Positions 56,620-64,000 of a stretch of DNA of 64,000 bases are shown here, piece by piece; within the stretch, counting starts at the first letter, position 1; every line of letters begins with the position of its first letter. Below the pieces are notes generated by a model that saw only the letters and a list, made by a program, of their open reading frames with translations, did not search any database and was not told where the DNA came from. This stretch comes from Marinobacter sp. EhC06 (lineage in GTDB: Bacteria; Pseudomonadota; Gammaproteobacteria; Pseudomonadales; Oleiphilaceae). The DNA lies in NCBI RefSeq assembly GCF_001650915.1, contig NZ_LXYO01000033.1:1-64000 (forward strand). Reading direction: 5' to 3'. The position numbers and the translations under genes are program-made.

Positions 56620-57489
56620 ATGCAATCCCAGAAACAGTTCAAGCGCCGTTTCAGCTTTGAGTTTTTCCCGCCCAAGACCGACCAGGGCAAGGAAAAGCTG
56701 CAGAACGTGCGCAACCAGCTGGCCGAGGTGAACCCGGACTTTTTCTCCGTCACCTTCGGCGCCGGTGGTTCCACCCGGGACCGCACCATCGAGACCGTGC
56801 TCAACCTGCATAGCCAGGGCATTTCCACGGCACCTCATCTTTCCTGCGTCGGGGGCACCCGCCAGGAAATCGGGGAGCTGCTGGATCTGTACAGAGAGCA
56901 CGGAATCAACCGGATTGTCGCCCTGCGGGGCGACATGCCTTCCGGGATGGGTGCCGCCGGTGAGCTGCGCTACGCCAACGAGCTGGTGGAATTTATCCGC
57001 GAGCACAGCGGCGACACCTTCAACCTGGAAGTGGCGGCGTACCCTGAGTTTCATCCTCAGGCCCGCAATGCCGAAGAAGACCTGAAGAACTTTGCCCGCA
57101 AGGTTCAGGCCGGTGCAAACAGCGCCATTACCCAGTACTTCTTCAACGCGGACAGCTACTTCTACTTCATCGACCGGCTGGAGAAGATGGGCGTTACCAT
57201 TCCGGTGGTACCGGGCATCATGCCCATCGTCAATTTCTCCAACCTGGTTCGTTTCTCGGACATGTGCGGCGCGGAAATTCCTCGCTGGATTCGCAAACAG
57301 CTCGAAGCCTACGGCGACGACAGCGATTCCATCCGCAAGTTCGGTGAGGAAGTGGTCACCGAGATGTGCGAGAAGCTGTTGAAGGCCGGCGCGCCGGGCT
57401 TGCATTTCTATACCCTCAACCAGGTGGAACCCAGTATCAGCATCTGGAAGAACCTGGGCATCAGTGAGCGGGAGAAGATTGCTTTCTGA
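56620..57489 (+). CDS. metF: Methylenetetrahydrofolate reductase
   Basis: 289 residues, a FAD TIM barrel. RFSFEFFPPKTDQGKEKL, SVTFGAGGSTRDRT and ALRGDMPSGMG are typical. It makes 5-methyltetrahydrofolate, the methyl donor for methionine synthesis. It starts 12 bp after ahcY with only a weak ribosome site (CGGG), suggesting coupled translation. It completes the sahR-metK-ahcY-metF set. Confidence 0.95.
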   Translation: MQSQKQFKRRFSFEFFPPKTDQGKEKLQNVRNQLAEVNPDFFSVTFGAGGSTRDRTIETVLNLHSQGISTAPHLSCVGGTRQEIGELLDLYREHGINRIVALRGDMPSGMGAAGELRYANELVEFIREHSGDTFNLEVAAYPEFHPQARNAEEDLKNFARKVQAGANSAITQYFFNADSYFYFIDRLEKMGVTIPVVPGIMPIVNFSNLVRFSDMCGAEIPRWIRKQLEAYGDDSDSIRKFGEEVVTEMCEKLLKAGAPGLHFYTLNQVEPSISIWKNLGISEREKIAF

Positions 57490-57503
57490 TGTAGTTTGCT
57501 GGT

Positions 57504-57602
57504 GTCGGATTACGGCCCTTTGGGCCTAATCCGACCTACCATACCAATCTGCCGGTGCCTCAATCCGTAGGTTGGATTAGGTCCTCAGGACCGTAATCCA
57601 AC
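57504..57602. repeat. Inverted pair of REP-like hairpins
   Basis: Two related hairpins: 57504-57535 (GTCGGATTA-C-GGCCC-TTT-GGGCC-TAATCCGAC) and 57571-57602 in the opposite orientation (GTTGGATTA-C-GGTCC-TGA-GGACC-TAATCCAAC when reversed). Both have the same bulged C and the same CTAC flank, and their stems differ by paired changes. This is the layout of REP/BIME elements. Confidence 0.75.
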
Positions 57603-57784
57603 AGCCCTCCCGGCCGCCTCCTCCCCGCCAAGCATTTGATTTCCTGTGCTCATCTGCGTAATAGTCTAAAGTGTATGTGATGCAGTTCCATCAACGCTCC
57701 CCGGAGATCGCAGTCAACAGCAGTGATTGGTCCGGCTTGCCTTACCGGGCAAATGGAGCCTCATAAGAAAGAAAAGGAGAATGT

Positions 57785-58543
57785 ATGAGCACGAAGTGGC
57801 TGAAGACCGTAAGCGCCAGTCTGGCACTGACCGTTGCCGCAGGAACCGTCAGCGCAGAAACCCTGCGCGTCGTCACTGACCCCAGTTTCGTTCCGTTTGA
57901 AATGATGGACCAGGAGACCGGTGAGATGATCGGTTTCGACATGGAAATCATCCGCGAGGTGGCCGACCGTGCCGGTTTCGAGATTGACCTCAATACCATG
58001 GATTTCAACGGCATCATACCGGCCCTGCAAACCGGTAATGTAGACATTGCCATTGCCGGCATCACCATTACCGAAGAGCGTGAAGAGATCGTCGATTTCT
58101 CAGACCCGTACTACGATTCGGGTCTCCGTATTCTGGTTCGCGAGAGTAACGGCGATGTCAGCGAATTCGACGACCTCGAAGGCAAGAAAATCGGCACCAA
58201 GATCGGCAGCACCAGTTACGATTACCTGGTCAAGAACCTGGAAGCCGATGACGGCGTAACCCCCTACCCGGGCAGCTCCGATATGTACATGGCGCTGATG
58301 TCACGCTCCATCGATGCTGTTTTCTACGATGCCCCGAACGTGGGCTACTTTGCCCGCACCAAGGGTGAAGGCAAGGTAAAAACCGTTGGCCCGCTGTATG
58401 AAGGCCAGCAATACGGCATCGCCCTGAAAAATGGCAGTGAGTGGGTTGATGACGTTAACGACGCCCTCGCCGCAATGAAGGAAGATGGTACCTACAAAAC
58501 CATCTACGAGAAGTGGTTTGGCCCAATGCCCGAGGGCATGTAA
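57785..58543 (+). CDS. glnH: Amino acid ABC transporter, binding protein (GlnH-like)
   Basis: 252 residues with a signal peptide (about 1-24, VSA-ET). A type 3 periplasmic binding fold with FVPFEMMD, MDFNGIIPALQTGNVDIAIA and GITITEEREEIVDFSDPYY, very like glutamine-binding GlnH; related polar amino acids are possible. AAAAGGAG precedes the ATG. It begins the glnHPQ-type operon and is likely expressed most, being 91 bp from the permease. Confidence 0.85.
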   Translation: MSTKWLKTVSASLALTVAAGTVSAETLRVVTDPSFVPFEMMDQETGEMIGFDMEIIREVADRAGFEIDLNTMDFNGIIPALQTGNVDIAIAGITITEEREEIVDFSDPYYDSGLRILVRESNGDVSEFDDLEGKKIGTKIGSTSYDYLVKNLEADDGVTPYPGSSDMYMALMSRSIDAVFYDAPNVGYFARTKGEGKVKTVGPLYEGQQYGIALKNGSEWVDDVNDALAAMKEDGTYKTIYEKWFGPMPEGM

Positions 58544-58634
58544 GGGCTCCCGGACCCCAGTGGTCTGATTCCCTGTGCCGGGGCACCATTGCCCCGGCAA
58601 TTCGTGACTCCAAAACTCTGCGGAGACTTTCACT

Positions 58635-59306
58635 GTGGAATTCCAGTTTCAGTTCGACTGGCAGGCAGCCATCGACTCTATCCCTTTTCTGATAAAAGGG
58701 ATCCCCTACACCCTGCTGATTTCCTTCGGCGGTCTTCTGATCGGTTTTGCTCTGGGCATTTTCTTTGGCCTGCTGAGCATCAACAAGAAGTGGTTCCTGC
58801 GGTGGCCGGCAACCGCCTACATCGAAATCTTTCGTGGCACTCCGATCCTGGTTCAGGTCCTCTTTATCTTCTACGGCCTGCCCGACCTGATTGGCGGTCC
58901 CATTGATCCCTTGACGGCCGGCATCGCGGCCATCGCCCTGAACTCCGGCGCCTATATATCCGAGGTGGTCCGAGGTGGCGTGCAGTCCATCGACAAGGGC
59001 CAGACCGAAGCCGGGCTATCCCTTGGCCTTTCCCGCACCCAGACGTTCTGGTCTGTGGTCTGGCCACAGGCGTTCCGCCGCATGATTCCGCCACTGGGCA
59101 ACCAGGCCATTGTCAGCATCAAGGACACCTCTCTGTTCTCAGTGATCGGCGTGGGTGAACTGGTCCGTCAAGGTCAGATTTACATCGCCAACACCTTTAC
59201 GGCATTTGAGGTGTACTTTGTGGTGGCGATCCTCTACCTGGCCATCACCCTGTCCCTGTCCATCATTCTCCGCTTCGTTGAGCGGCGCGGACTGGCTTCT
59301 GTCTGA
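58635..59306 (+). CDS. glnP: Amino acid ABC transporter, permease (GlnP-like)
   Basis: 223 residues, GTG start with CGGAGAC upstream. About five membrane helices; [21 protein letters not shown] and the EAA loop [20 protein letters not shown] mark the polar amino acid permease family. A single permease gene, so it probably works as a homodimer with the ATPase encoded 13 bp downstream. Confidence 0.9.
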   Translation: MEFQFQFDWQAAIDSIPFLIKGIPYTLLISFGGLLIGFALGIFFGLLSINKKWFLRWPATAYIEIFRGTPILVQVLFIFYGLPDLIGGPIDPLTAGIAAIALNSGAYISEVVRGGVQSIDKGQTEAGLSLGLSRTQTFWSVVWPQAFRRMIPPLGNQAIVSIKDTSLFSVIGVGELVRQGQIYIANTFTAFEVYFVVAILYLAITLSLSIILRFVERRGLASV

Positions 59307-59319
59307 AGGAACGTTACCC

Positions 59320-60066
59320 ATGACTCAGATTGTAAAAATGAAGGGCATGAACAAGTACTTCGGGAAACTGCATGTCCTTAAAGATATTGATCTTACCGTT
59401 GAACAGGGCGAAGTGGTGGTTATTATCGGCGCCAGCGGCTCCGGCAAATCCACCCTGATTCGCTGTGTGAACGGCCTTGAAGAATATGAATCCGGAACAC
59501 TGGAAGTGGACGGCCAGCAGCTCGCGCCCAAGAGCGGCAACCCGAAAGCTCTGGCTGAAATCCGCAAGGAAGTCGGGATGGTATTCCAGCAGTTCAACCT
59601 GTTCCCTCACCTCACCGTGAAGAGAAACATCATGCTGGCGCCCAAGAAGGTCAAGGATGCTCCGGAAACCGTTGCCAACGCCACCGCAGAGCGTTTGCTA
59701 AACCGGGTAGGCATCGGCAACCAGGCCGACAAGTACCCCAGCCAACTGTCCGGCGGCCAGCAACAGCGGGTCGCGATCGCCCGGGCCCTGGCCATGGAAC
59801 CGCGCCTGATGCTGTTCGACGAGCCAACCTCAGCCCTGGACCCGGAAATGATCGGTGAAGTGCTGGACGTTATGCGGGAACTGGCCAAGGAAGGCATGAC
59901 CATGATGGTCGTCACCCACGAGATGGGCTTCGCCCGGGAAGTGGCCGACCGCGTGATCTACATCCACGAGGGCCAGATTGTGGAACAGGGTAAACCGGAC
60001 GATGTGTTCGACAACCCGCAGAACGAGCGCACTCAGGCGTTTCTTTCAAGGGTTCTTGCACACTGA
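59320..60066 (+). CDS. glnQ: Amino acid ABC transporter, ATP-binding protein (GlnQ-like)
   Basis: 248 residues from the ATG at 59320 ([20 protein letters not shown]), with GAAGGA upstream; the longer open frame overlaps the permease gene and is not used. Walker A GASGSGKS, signature [15 protein letters not shown] and Walker [16 protein letters not shown] are intact. It drives amino acid import with the two preceding genes and is followed by a strong terminator. Confidence 0.94.
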   Translation: MTQIVKMKGMNKYFGKLHVLKDIDLTVEQGEVVVIIGASGSGKSTLIRCVNGLEEYESGTLEVDGQQLAPKSGNPKALAEIRKEVGMVFQQFNLFPHLTVKRNIMLAPKKVKDAPETVANATAERLLNRVGIGNQADKYPSQLSGGQQQRVAIARALAMEPRLMLFDEPTSALDPEMIGEVLDVMRELAKEGMTMMVVTHEMGFAREVADRVIYIHEGQIVEQGKPDDVFDNPQNERTQAFLSRVLAH

Positions 60067-60082
60067 GCCAGGCCAGCCTCGA

Positions 60083-60108
60083 AAGCCTCCGCTTGCGGAG
60101 GCTTTTTT
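60083..60108 (+). terminator. Terminator of the glnHPQ-type operon
   Basis: AAGCCTCCGC and GCGGAGGCTT form a 10-bp stem with a 2-nt loop, followed by TTTTTT (60103-60108), 17 bp after the stop codon. Confidence 0.9.
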
Positions 60109-60227
60109 AATTATGGCCCGTCTTGCGACGGCATCTCAGGCAATGTTGTCTATCTGGAACTGCTTTCTTCGCTCGCTGAAGCGCGCCCAGCATGGCTGTC
60201 ATATGACAATCATGCTGTGTCGAAAAG

Positions 60228-60662
60228 TTAGGCCGGATTCAGCTTCGTGAGGTGGCGGCGCGCCAACTTGCCAAAGATCAACAAGCAAACGAAGGTCTGC
60301 AAGAGAACGGCAATCGCAAATCCGATCATCAGAACCCCCAGTGGAAGCTCTGAGATAGCTATCATGAGGTCATCAATCGCAGGGGCGTCGGCTGAAACGA
60401 ATAGCAGAGCGATGAGGGAAATGAAAGAGACAACCAGCGCACTGATGTTCACAGAGACGGACATCATCCAGTTCTCCCGGAGCGTCGGCGCCCTACCAAA
60501 CGCCGAAACCGATGCGGCCATTGCGCCATAGGCGGCACCGATCATCGCCCCGATTTGCATGCCGGAATTCATCTCGATGTTGAATACCTCACCAATGGTA
60601 ATAATGCAGAGCTGGAAGGCTGCGTAGAGGCCGGTGAAGTTGAGGATTGTTTTGATAATCAT
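60228..60662 (-). CDS. Small four-helix membrane protein (ABZJ_00895-like)
   Basis: 144 residues from the ATG at 60662, which has AAGGAAG 8 nt upstream. Four predicted membrane helices. The order (helix, short loop with EMNSGMQIGAMIGAAYGAMA, soluble REN-type loop, two helices, basic tail KLARRHLTKLNPA) resembles the ABZJ_00895 family of unknown function. It is a single gene and may be the edge of the type VI accessory cluster. Confidence 0.65.
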   Translation of the reverse strand: MIIKTILNFTGLYAAFQLCIITIGEVFNIEMNSGMQIGAMIGAAYGAMAASVSAFGRAPTLRENWMMSVSVNISALVVSFISLIALLFVSADAPAIDDLMIAISELPLGVLMIGFAIAVLLQTFVCLLIFGKLARRHLTKLNPA

Positions 60663-60915
60663 GTTTAAGCTTCCTTGCTTTTTCAGTTTTGAATTTGCTG
60701 ACACGTCCTGAAAAACTTCGAAATCTTGGACACTTGCGCCACGGCAGATGCCGGCAAGCCTCGCAGTTTGCCATCAGCGGGAGCGTTTTATTTAGACTGC
60801 ACTAATAAACCTGACACCACACACGCTGCAAAGACTCGCCATTCCTCACTCACGGTTGCGCGCCTAATAGCTCAACTGTGAAAGAGAAAAGGGGTTGTTC
60901 ACCGTAGGCGACTCT

Positions 60916-61308
60916 TCACTCAGCAATAACCAAAAAAATGGCCGACATTGCAAATATCATTGCGCATGCAAAAGTAAAGGTGACCGGAATAAGCGCCCAC
61001 AGCTTTAAATGCCTGGGCGTCGCCCCATCCTCTTTACCCATTCGCGACGCAACTTCGCTACCGATCACTGGGAGATTCCTGTAGGTGAAAAAGGACCAGA
61101 CGTTCATGGCACGAATCCACCTTCCCCAGGGGCCATCGCCCCACAGAGTTTTTGTCATATCCAGGTAGGCGCCGGGCGCGGCAATCTTGGCCTCTACCAC
61201 GCGTATCCTCGAAAACGCTACTGTCACTGTAAACAGTATTCCCAGTAAGCCGCCTATCATGGAGGCAATCCCCAAGAACGCTGAAATAACTGTGAGTGCC
61301 TCGATCAT
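60916..61308 (-). CDS. Small membrane protein, function unknown
   Basis: 130 residues from the ATG at 61308 (MIEALTV). One hydrophobic helix at each end (about 5-30 and 105-128) with a soluble, Trp-rich middle (TLWGDGPWGRWIRAMNVWSF). I do not recognise the family. It lies between the DUF2931 gene and the four-helix protein on the same strand. Confidence 0.6.
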   Translation of the reverse strand: MIEALTVISAFLGIASMIGGLLGILFTVTVAFSRIRVVEAKIAAPGAYLDMTKTLWGDGPWGRWIRAMNVWSFFTYRNLPVIGSEVASRMGKEDGATPRHLKLWALIPVTFTFACAMIFAMSAIFLVIAE

Positions 61309-61393
61309 CAGCAATGACCTAAGTGATATTGGTGCCCATCATGGAGTCACCTTCACTACGCATTTCTCTTTTGCGTAACGACAGCTCAACGTC

Positions 61394-62002
61394 CTACCTG
61401 GCGGGCGCAGGGATGACCCCTTTGTCAATGTAATGCTGCACCTGCGCTTGATAGCCGGAGGGGTCACCATTTGCAGCTTCAGCACGTGATTCGTCGATTA
61501 CCGGGGCGGCAAAACCTGAATCTTCGTCACCCGCGCAATCCCGACACGATGCTCGCCACCACGCCAGAGCCTGGCCTTTGCCTGAGAAGCCAACGATAAA
61601 GTAATGCCCATACTTCGGCGTCGGATAATCTTCGAACCACTCGGCAACGGTCTCACTGAATTCCTCGGGCATGGGTAGCGAGACCTCGTAAAATTTCTGC
61701 TCCCTGTGCGAAAACCAGCGGGCTTCGACCAGTTCCGGAACTGGTGCCGGGTCTATAACAATTCGGCCGCCAGTTGGAGGCGTTTGATCATACCCGTAAC
61801 TGATTGCTCCACCGGGTATTCTGCGGTCGCCGTTCAGTGTTACCTCTTCAACCCAGACCGGCCACCCGGATGGCCCCCCGGAGACGATGACGGTGTATTC
61901 ATAGGTTTTTCTCTCCGAAGAGCAGGCAACAAGGCCAGTGATCAACACCAACAACACCATCTGGCGGCTGATGGCGAGACAATTTGCAACGTGCTTTGTC
62001 AT
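61394..62002 (-). CDS. DUF2931 lipoprotein, possible immunity protein
   Basis: 202 residues with a lipobox LVAC (about residues 24-27) after an N-terminal hydrophobic stretch. WPVWVEEVTLNGDRRIPGG, VEARWFSHREQKFYEVSLPM and HYFIVGFSGKGQALAWW fit DUF2931. Its start overlaps the DUF2235 gene by 4 nt (ATGA). DUF2931 lipoproteins are often beside lipase-type type VI effectors and could protect the periplasm from them; this is inference. Confidence 0.75.
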   Translation of the reverse strand: MTKHVANCLAISRQMVLLVLITGLVACSSERKTYEYTVIVSGGPSGWPVWVEEVTLNGDRRIPGGAISYGYDQTPPTGGRIVIDPAPVPELVEARWFSHREQKFYEVSLPMPEEFSETVAEWFEDYPTPKYGHYFIVGFSGKGQALAWWRASCRDCAGDEDSGFAAPVIDESRAEAANGDPSGYQAQVQHYIDKGVIPAPAR

Positions 62003-62826
62003 GGTCGTGCAGTGACCTCTTGTTGTTGGACGGCTAACGAGGGCCTGTTATAGAAGATCCTTCTCTTACCAGAGTTCTCAGCAAGGTGAGGCAATACATC
62101 CTCTCGATGTGAGGTATGCATGTATTTCCCCAAATACTTCCTAGCAGCAAAGAGGTTGGCTCCAGCTTCCTGCCAAGCGTCAATAGCTTTCTTAAGGTCA
62201 TCGGGGATTCTGTGGTTGGCGTTTGACAAATCCATAGGCGACATGGGCAGGCCCTCTGATACCGCCATCTCATACATAAGGTGAAGAGCATGAATCGCCA
62301 ATTCCTTTCGAGTTGCTCGCCTCTCCTCCGCGATTACATCGGTGCCCTCAACGCGAGCCTGGATGTTGCGGTGATCATTTCGGTTAAGCGCTTCAATTTT
62401 TTTCTGGGCACTCTGGATTGTCCGATAATTCATACCGTGACCAGAAAAGACTCTGACAGTGAAGATTTCGCGATTCTGGATACCTCCAACCGGATTTTCA
62501 TAACCCCCACCAACATCCGAGTGGACACCCGGCAATGCTATCTCTGAGAAATTGGATGGAAGTCCAGCAGGTTCCCGGATACTCGAAAGGGGGAAGTTTC
62601 TACGGATCTCATGATGAGCGGTCAGATGAACAATCCTGTCGGCACTGTCCGGCCTGAGATTGACATTAAAATCCAGGTTATTTTGATTTCCGGGAAGATA
62701 GAAGCTTCCTACAGTATCGAATAATCCTATAAATCCGACTCTTGCAGTGATATCGCGAGGAAACGCATTTAACTTACGAAAGCTAACTACCGACGTTGAC
62801 AGGCTCGGCTCATTTATCTCTGGCAA
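61999..62826 (-). pseudogene. Truncated DUF2235 (Tle-type phospholipase) effector
   Basis: 275 residues from a TTG. ARVGFIGLFDTVGSF, HEIRRNFPLSSI and LPGVHSDVGGGY are the middle part of DUF2235 alpha/beta hydrolases, among them type VI phospholipase effectors. The N-terminal part with the nucleophile GxSxG motif is absent. The frame stays open upstream for about 14 codons into the PAAR gene and then meets a stop. So a deletion has probably joined the PAAR gene to the effector remnant. The C-terminal half looks intact and is coupled to DUF2931. Confidence 0.6.
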
Positions 62827-62828
62827 AA

Positions 62829-63251
62829 TTATTGAGGCGGGCCAGTCTTCATTTCTGCATCCAAAAGACCCTCAACTCCACTCTTGGATTCTGCAGCATC
62901 AAAGATCCTGCCTAACTTCGCAGGGGCGCTGGATACTCCCGAAAATGACGCCGGCGTGTGAGTATCACCAATAACCACCGACCCCGACCCAATAGTCACA
63001 CCGCCACACGAAATCGCCCCGCCTGTCACCGCCGCCGGTTTGCCATTGATCATGACCGTTGCAGAACCACCAGTGATGGTGCGCGGATGGGGCGGATGTT
63101 TGGGTTTGGAATGGAGGGCCAGCGGGTCGCCTACTCGGGCAACGGGCTTGCCATCGATCAACACATCGGGGGAACCGGCAATCACCGGCGTGGGCGGGAA
63201 ATCTTCGTGATCGGAGCCAAGGTCTCCGAGCAGAACTATCGCTTTACTCAT
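62829..63251 (-). CDS. PAAR-domain protein (type VI secretion spike tip)
   Basis: 140 residues, AAAGGA before the ATG. The PAAR repeats are clear: SPDVLIDGKPVARVGDPLAL, KHPPHPRTITGGSATVMING, KPAAVTGGAISCGG. They fold as a cone on the VgrG spike. A C-terminal tail of ~40 residues (SSAPAKLGRIFDAAESKSG...) follows. It is the head of a small effector row with the truncated DUF2235 and DUF2931. No vgrG or structural T6SS gene lies in the window. Confidence 0.88.
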   Translation of the reverse strand: MSKAIVLLGDLGSDHEDFPPTPVIAGSPDVLIDGKPVARVGDPLALHSKPKHPPHPRTITGGSATVMINGKPAAVTGGAISCGGVTIGSGSVVIGDTHTPASFSGVSSAPAKLGRIFDAAESKSGVEGLLDAEMKTGPPQ

Positions 63252-63428
63252 GTCGCGTCCTTTGCGTTTTTCCGGGCCATCCTGGCCCTTTGGCTGTAAA
63301 CCGGCAGTTTATACTGAAGCACTCTGCCAGCCAAACCCTTCGATCTCACAGTGTGATGTAATCAAGAGCGAGGAAACGTCAGGCAATACCGGGCTAGGTC
63401 GACCTGAAATCCGGGTGGCCGATATCCG

Positions 63429-63460
63429 CTGTTAACTGTAATATCCGCACAGGTTAACAG
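63429..63460. promoter_or_regulatory. BirA-type operator before bioA
   Basis: CTGTTAAC and GTTAACAG are perfect inverted arms with a 16-nt spacer, 38 bp before the bioA start codon; one more base pairs on each side (G..C). Spacing and half sites match the known biotin operator bound by BirA. Confidence 0.8.
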
Positions 63461-63498
63461 CGACAACCCAGAATCAGACCGTCTGACGGAGAATTATC

Positions 63499-64000
63499 AT
63501 GCGCAATGCTGACCTCGTCACCCGTGGCCTCAAGTCCGTGTGGCACCCCTGCACCCAGATGAAAGACCACGAAGGCGCCGTGCCTTTGGTGCCTATCAAG
63601 CGGGGCGAGGGTGTCTGGCTGGAAGACTTTGAAGGCAATCGCTTTATCGATGCCGTCAGTTCCTGGTGGGTCAATCTGTTCGGCCACGCCAATCCGAGAA
63701 TCAACGCGGCTATCCAGAAGCAGATTGGCGAGCTGGAACACGTTATCCTGGCCGGGTTTACCCACGAGCCGGTGGTCAATCTGTCCGAGCGCCTTATTGA
63801 AGTTACACCGCCCGGCCTGAACAAGGTTTTTTACGCCGACAACGGCTCCTCGGCCATCGAAGCTGCCCTGAAGATGAGCTTCCACTACTGGAAGAATCAC
63901 GGCAAACCGGGCAAGAAGAACTTCGTGAACCTGAGCAACAGCTACCACGGTGAAACCCTGGGCGCACTCGCACTCGGCGATGTATCGCTTTACAAGGACA
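63499..64000 (+). CDS. bioA: Adenosylmethionine-8-amino-7-oxononanoate aminotransferase (5' part)
   Basis: The gene runs off the right edge; 167 codons are present. SVWHPCTQMKDHEGAVPLVP, SSWWVNLFGHANPRINAAI and NGSSAIEAALKMSFHYWKNH are typical of BioA, a PLP enzyme that uses SAM as amino donor in biotin synthesis. GACGGAGAATTATC precedes the ATG. Control by BirA is implied by the operator upstream. Confidence 0.93.
   Translation, partial: MRNADLVTRGLKSVWHPCTQMKDHEGAVPLVPIKRGEGVWLEDFEGNRFIDAVSSWWVNLFGHANPRINAAIQKQIGELEHVILAGFTHEPVVNLSERLIEVTPPGLNKVFYADNGSSAIEAALKMSFHYWKNHGKPGKKNFVNLSNSYHGETLGALALGDVSLYKD

Overview
The window looks like chromosomal DNA of a marine, hydrocarbon-using gammaproteobacterium, most probably Marinobacter or a close relative. 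The evidence is the mix of an AlkB alkane hydroxylase, a urea ABC transporter beside urea amidolyase, a tkt-epd-pgk-fba cluster, a SahR-metK-ahcY-metF methionine cycle cluster, and repeated intergenic palindromes. This is inference from gene content; no database was searched. Apart from the first 7.3 kb, the DNA is GC-rich with ordinary chromosomal genes.

Layout. 1-7.3 kb: an AT-richer accessory block with a membrane protein cut by the window edge and, on the minus strand, a three-gene row: a ParB-like protein, a D12-class adenine methyltransferase, and a 903-residue protein joining an N-terminal HEPN-type RN(x)4H motif to a STAND/NB-ARC NTPase core. 7.6-20.3 kb: urea uptake and ATP-dependent urea breakdown (urtABCDE on minus; allophanate hydrolase, urea carboxylase and a FadR-type GntR regulator on plus), with GTATAC palindromes in the divergent promoter region. 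20.3-25 kb: a CsrB/RsmZ-type regulatory RNA with an upstream GacA-like box, a ComEA-like protein, lutABC and a DMT permease. 25-29 kb: glyoxalase I, alkB with a divergent GntR regulator, and an exported protein. 29-39 kb: a lipid flippase-like protein coupled to a glycosyltransferase carrying a degenerate phosphoesterase domain, DUF523/DUF1722, DUF481, TrhO, a DsbA-like protein, nitronate monooxygenase and a chemoreceptor. 39-45.6 kb: two DUF5666 lipoproteins around two DUF6502-type proteins, a DUF6435-like small gene, and cbpM/cbpA. 45.8-52.6 kb: an MFS transporter and tkt-epd-pgk-fba. 52.7-57.5 kb: SahR-type regulator, metK, ahcY and metF, with two matching 20-bp operators. 57.8-60.1 kb: a GlnHPQ-type amino acid transporter. 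60.2-63.3 kb: small membrane proteins and a type VI secretion accessory group (PAAR, truncated DUF2235, DUF2931). 63.5 kb to the end: the start of bioA behind a BirA-type operator.

How the parts work together. UrtABCDE brings urea in; urea carboxylase and allophanate hydrolase turn it into ammonia and CO2 without nickel urease. MetK makes SAM, AhcY clears SAH, MetF supplies methyl groups, and the SahR-like protein with paired operators probably senses SAH. The CsrB-like RNA would titrate the translational regulator CsrA.

The least explained signals are: (1) the ParB-like/adenine methyltransferase/HEPN-STAND row, a candidate defence module; (2) an intergenic repeat family (19.4, 27.9 and 48.2 kb) with a conserved core of about 52 nt holding two small hairpins, closed by long arms that differ between copies yet stay self-complementary; (3) TGGGA-N6-TCCCA operators at the DUF5666/DUF6502 locus; and (4) the inactive-looking phosphoesterase-glycosyltransferase fusion.
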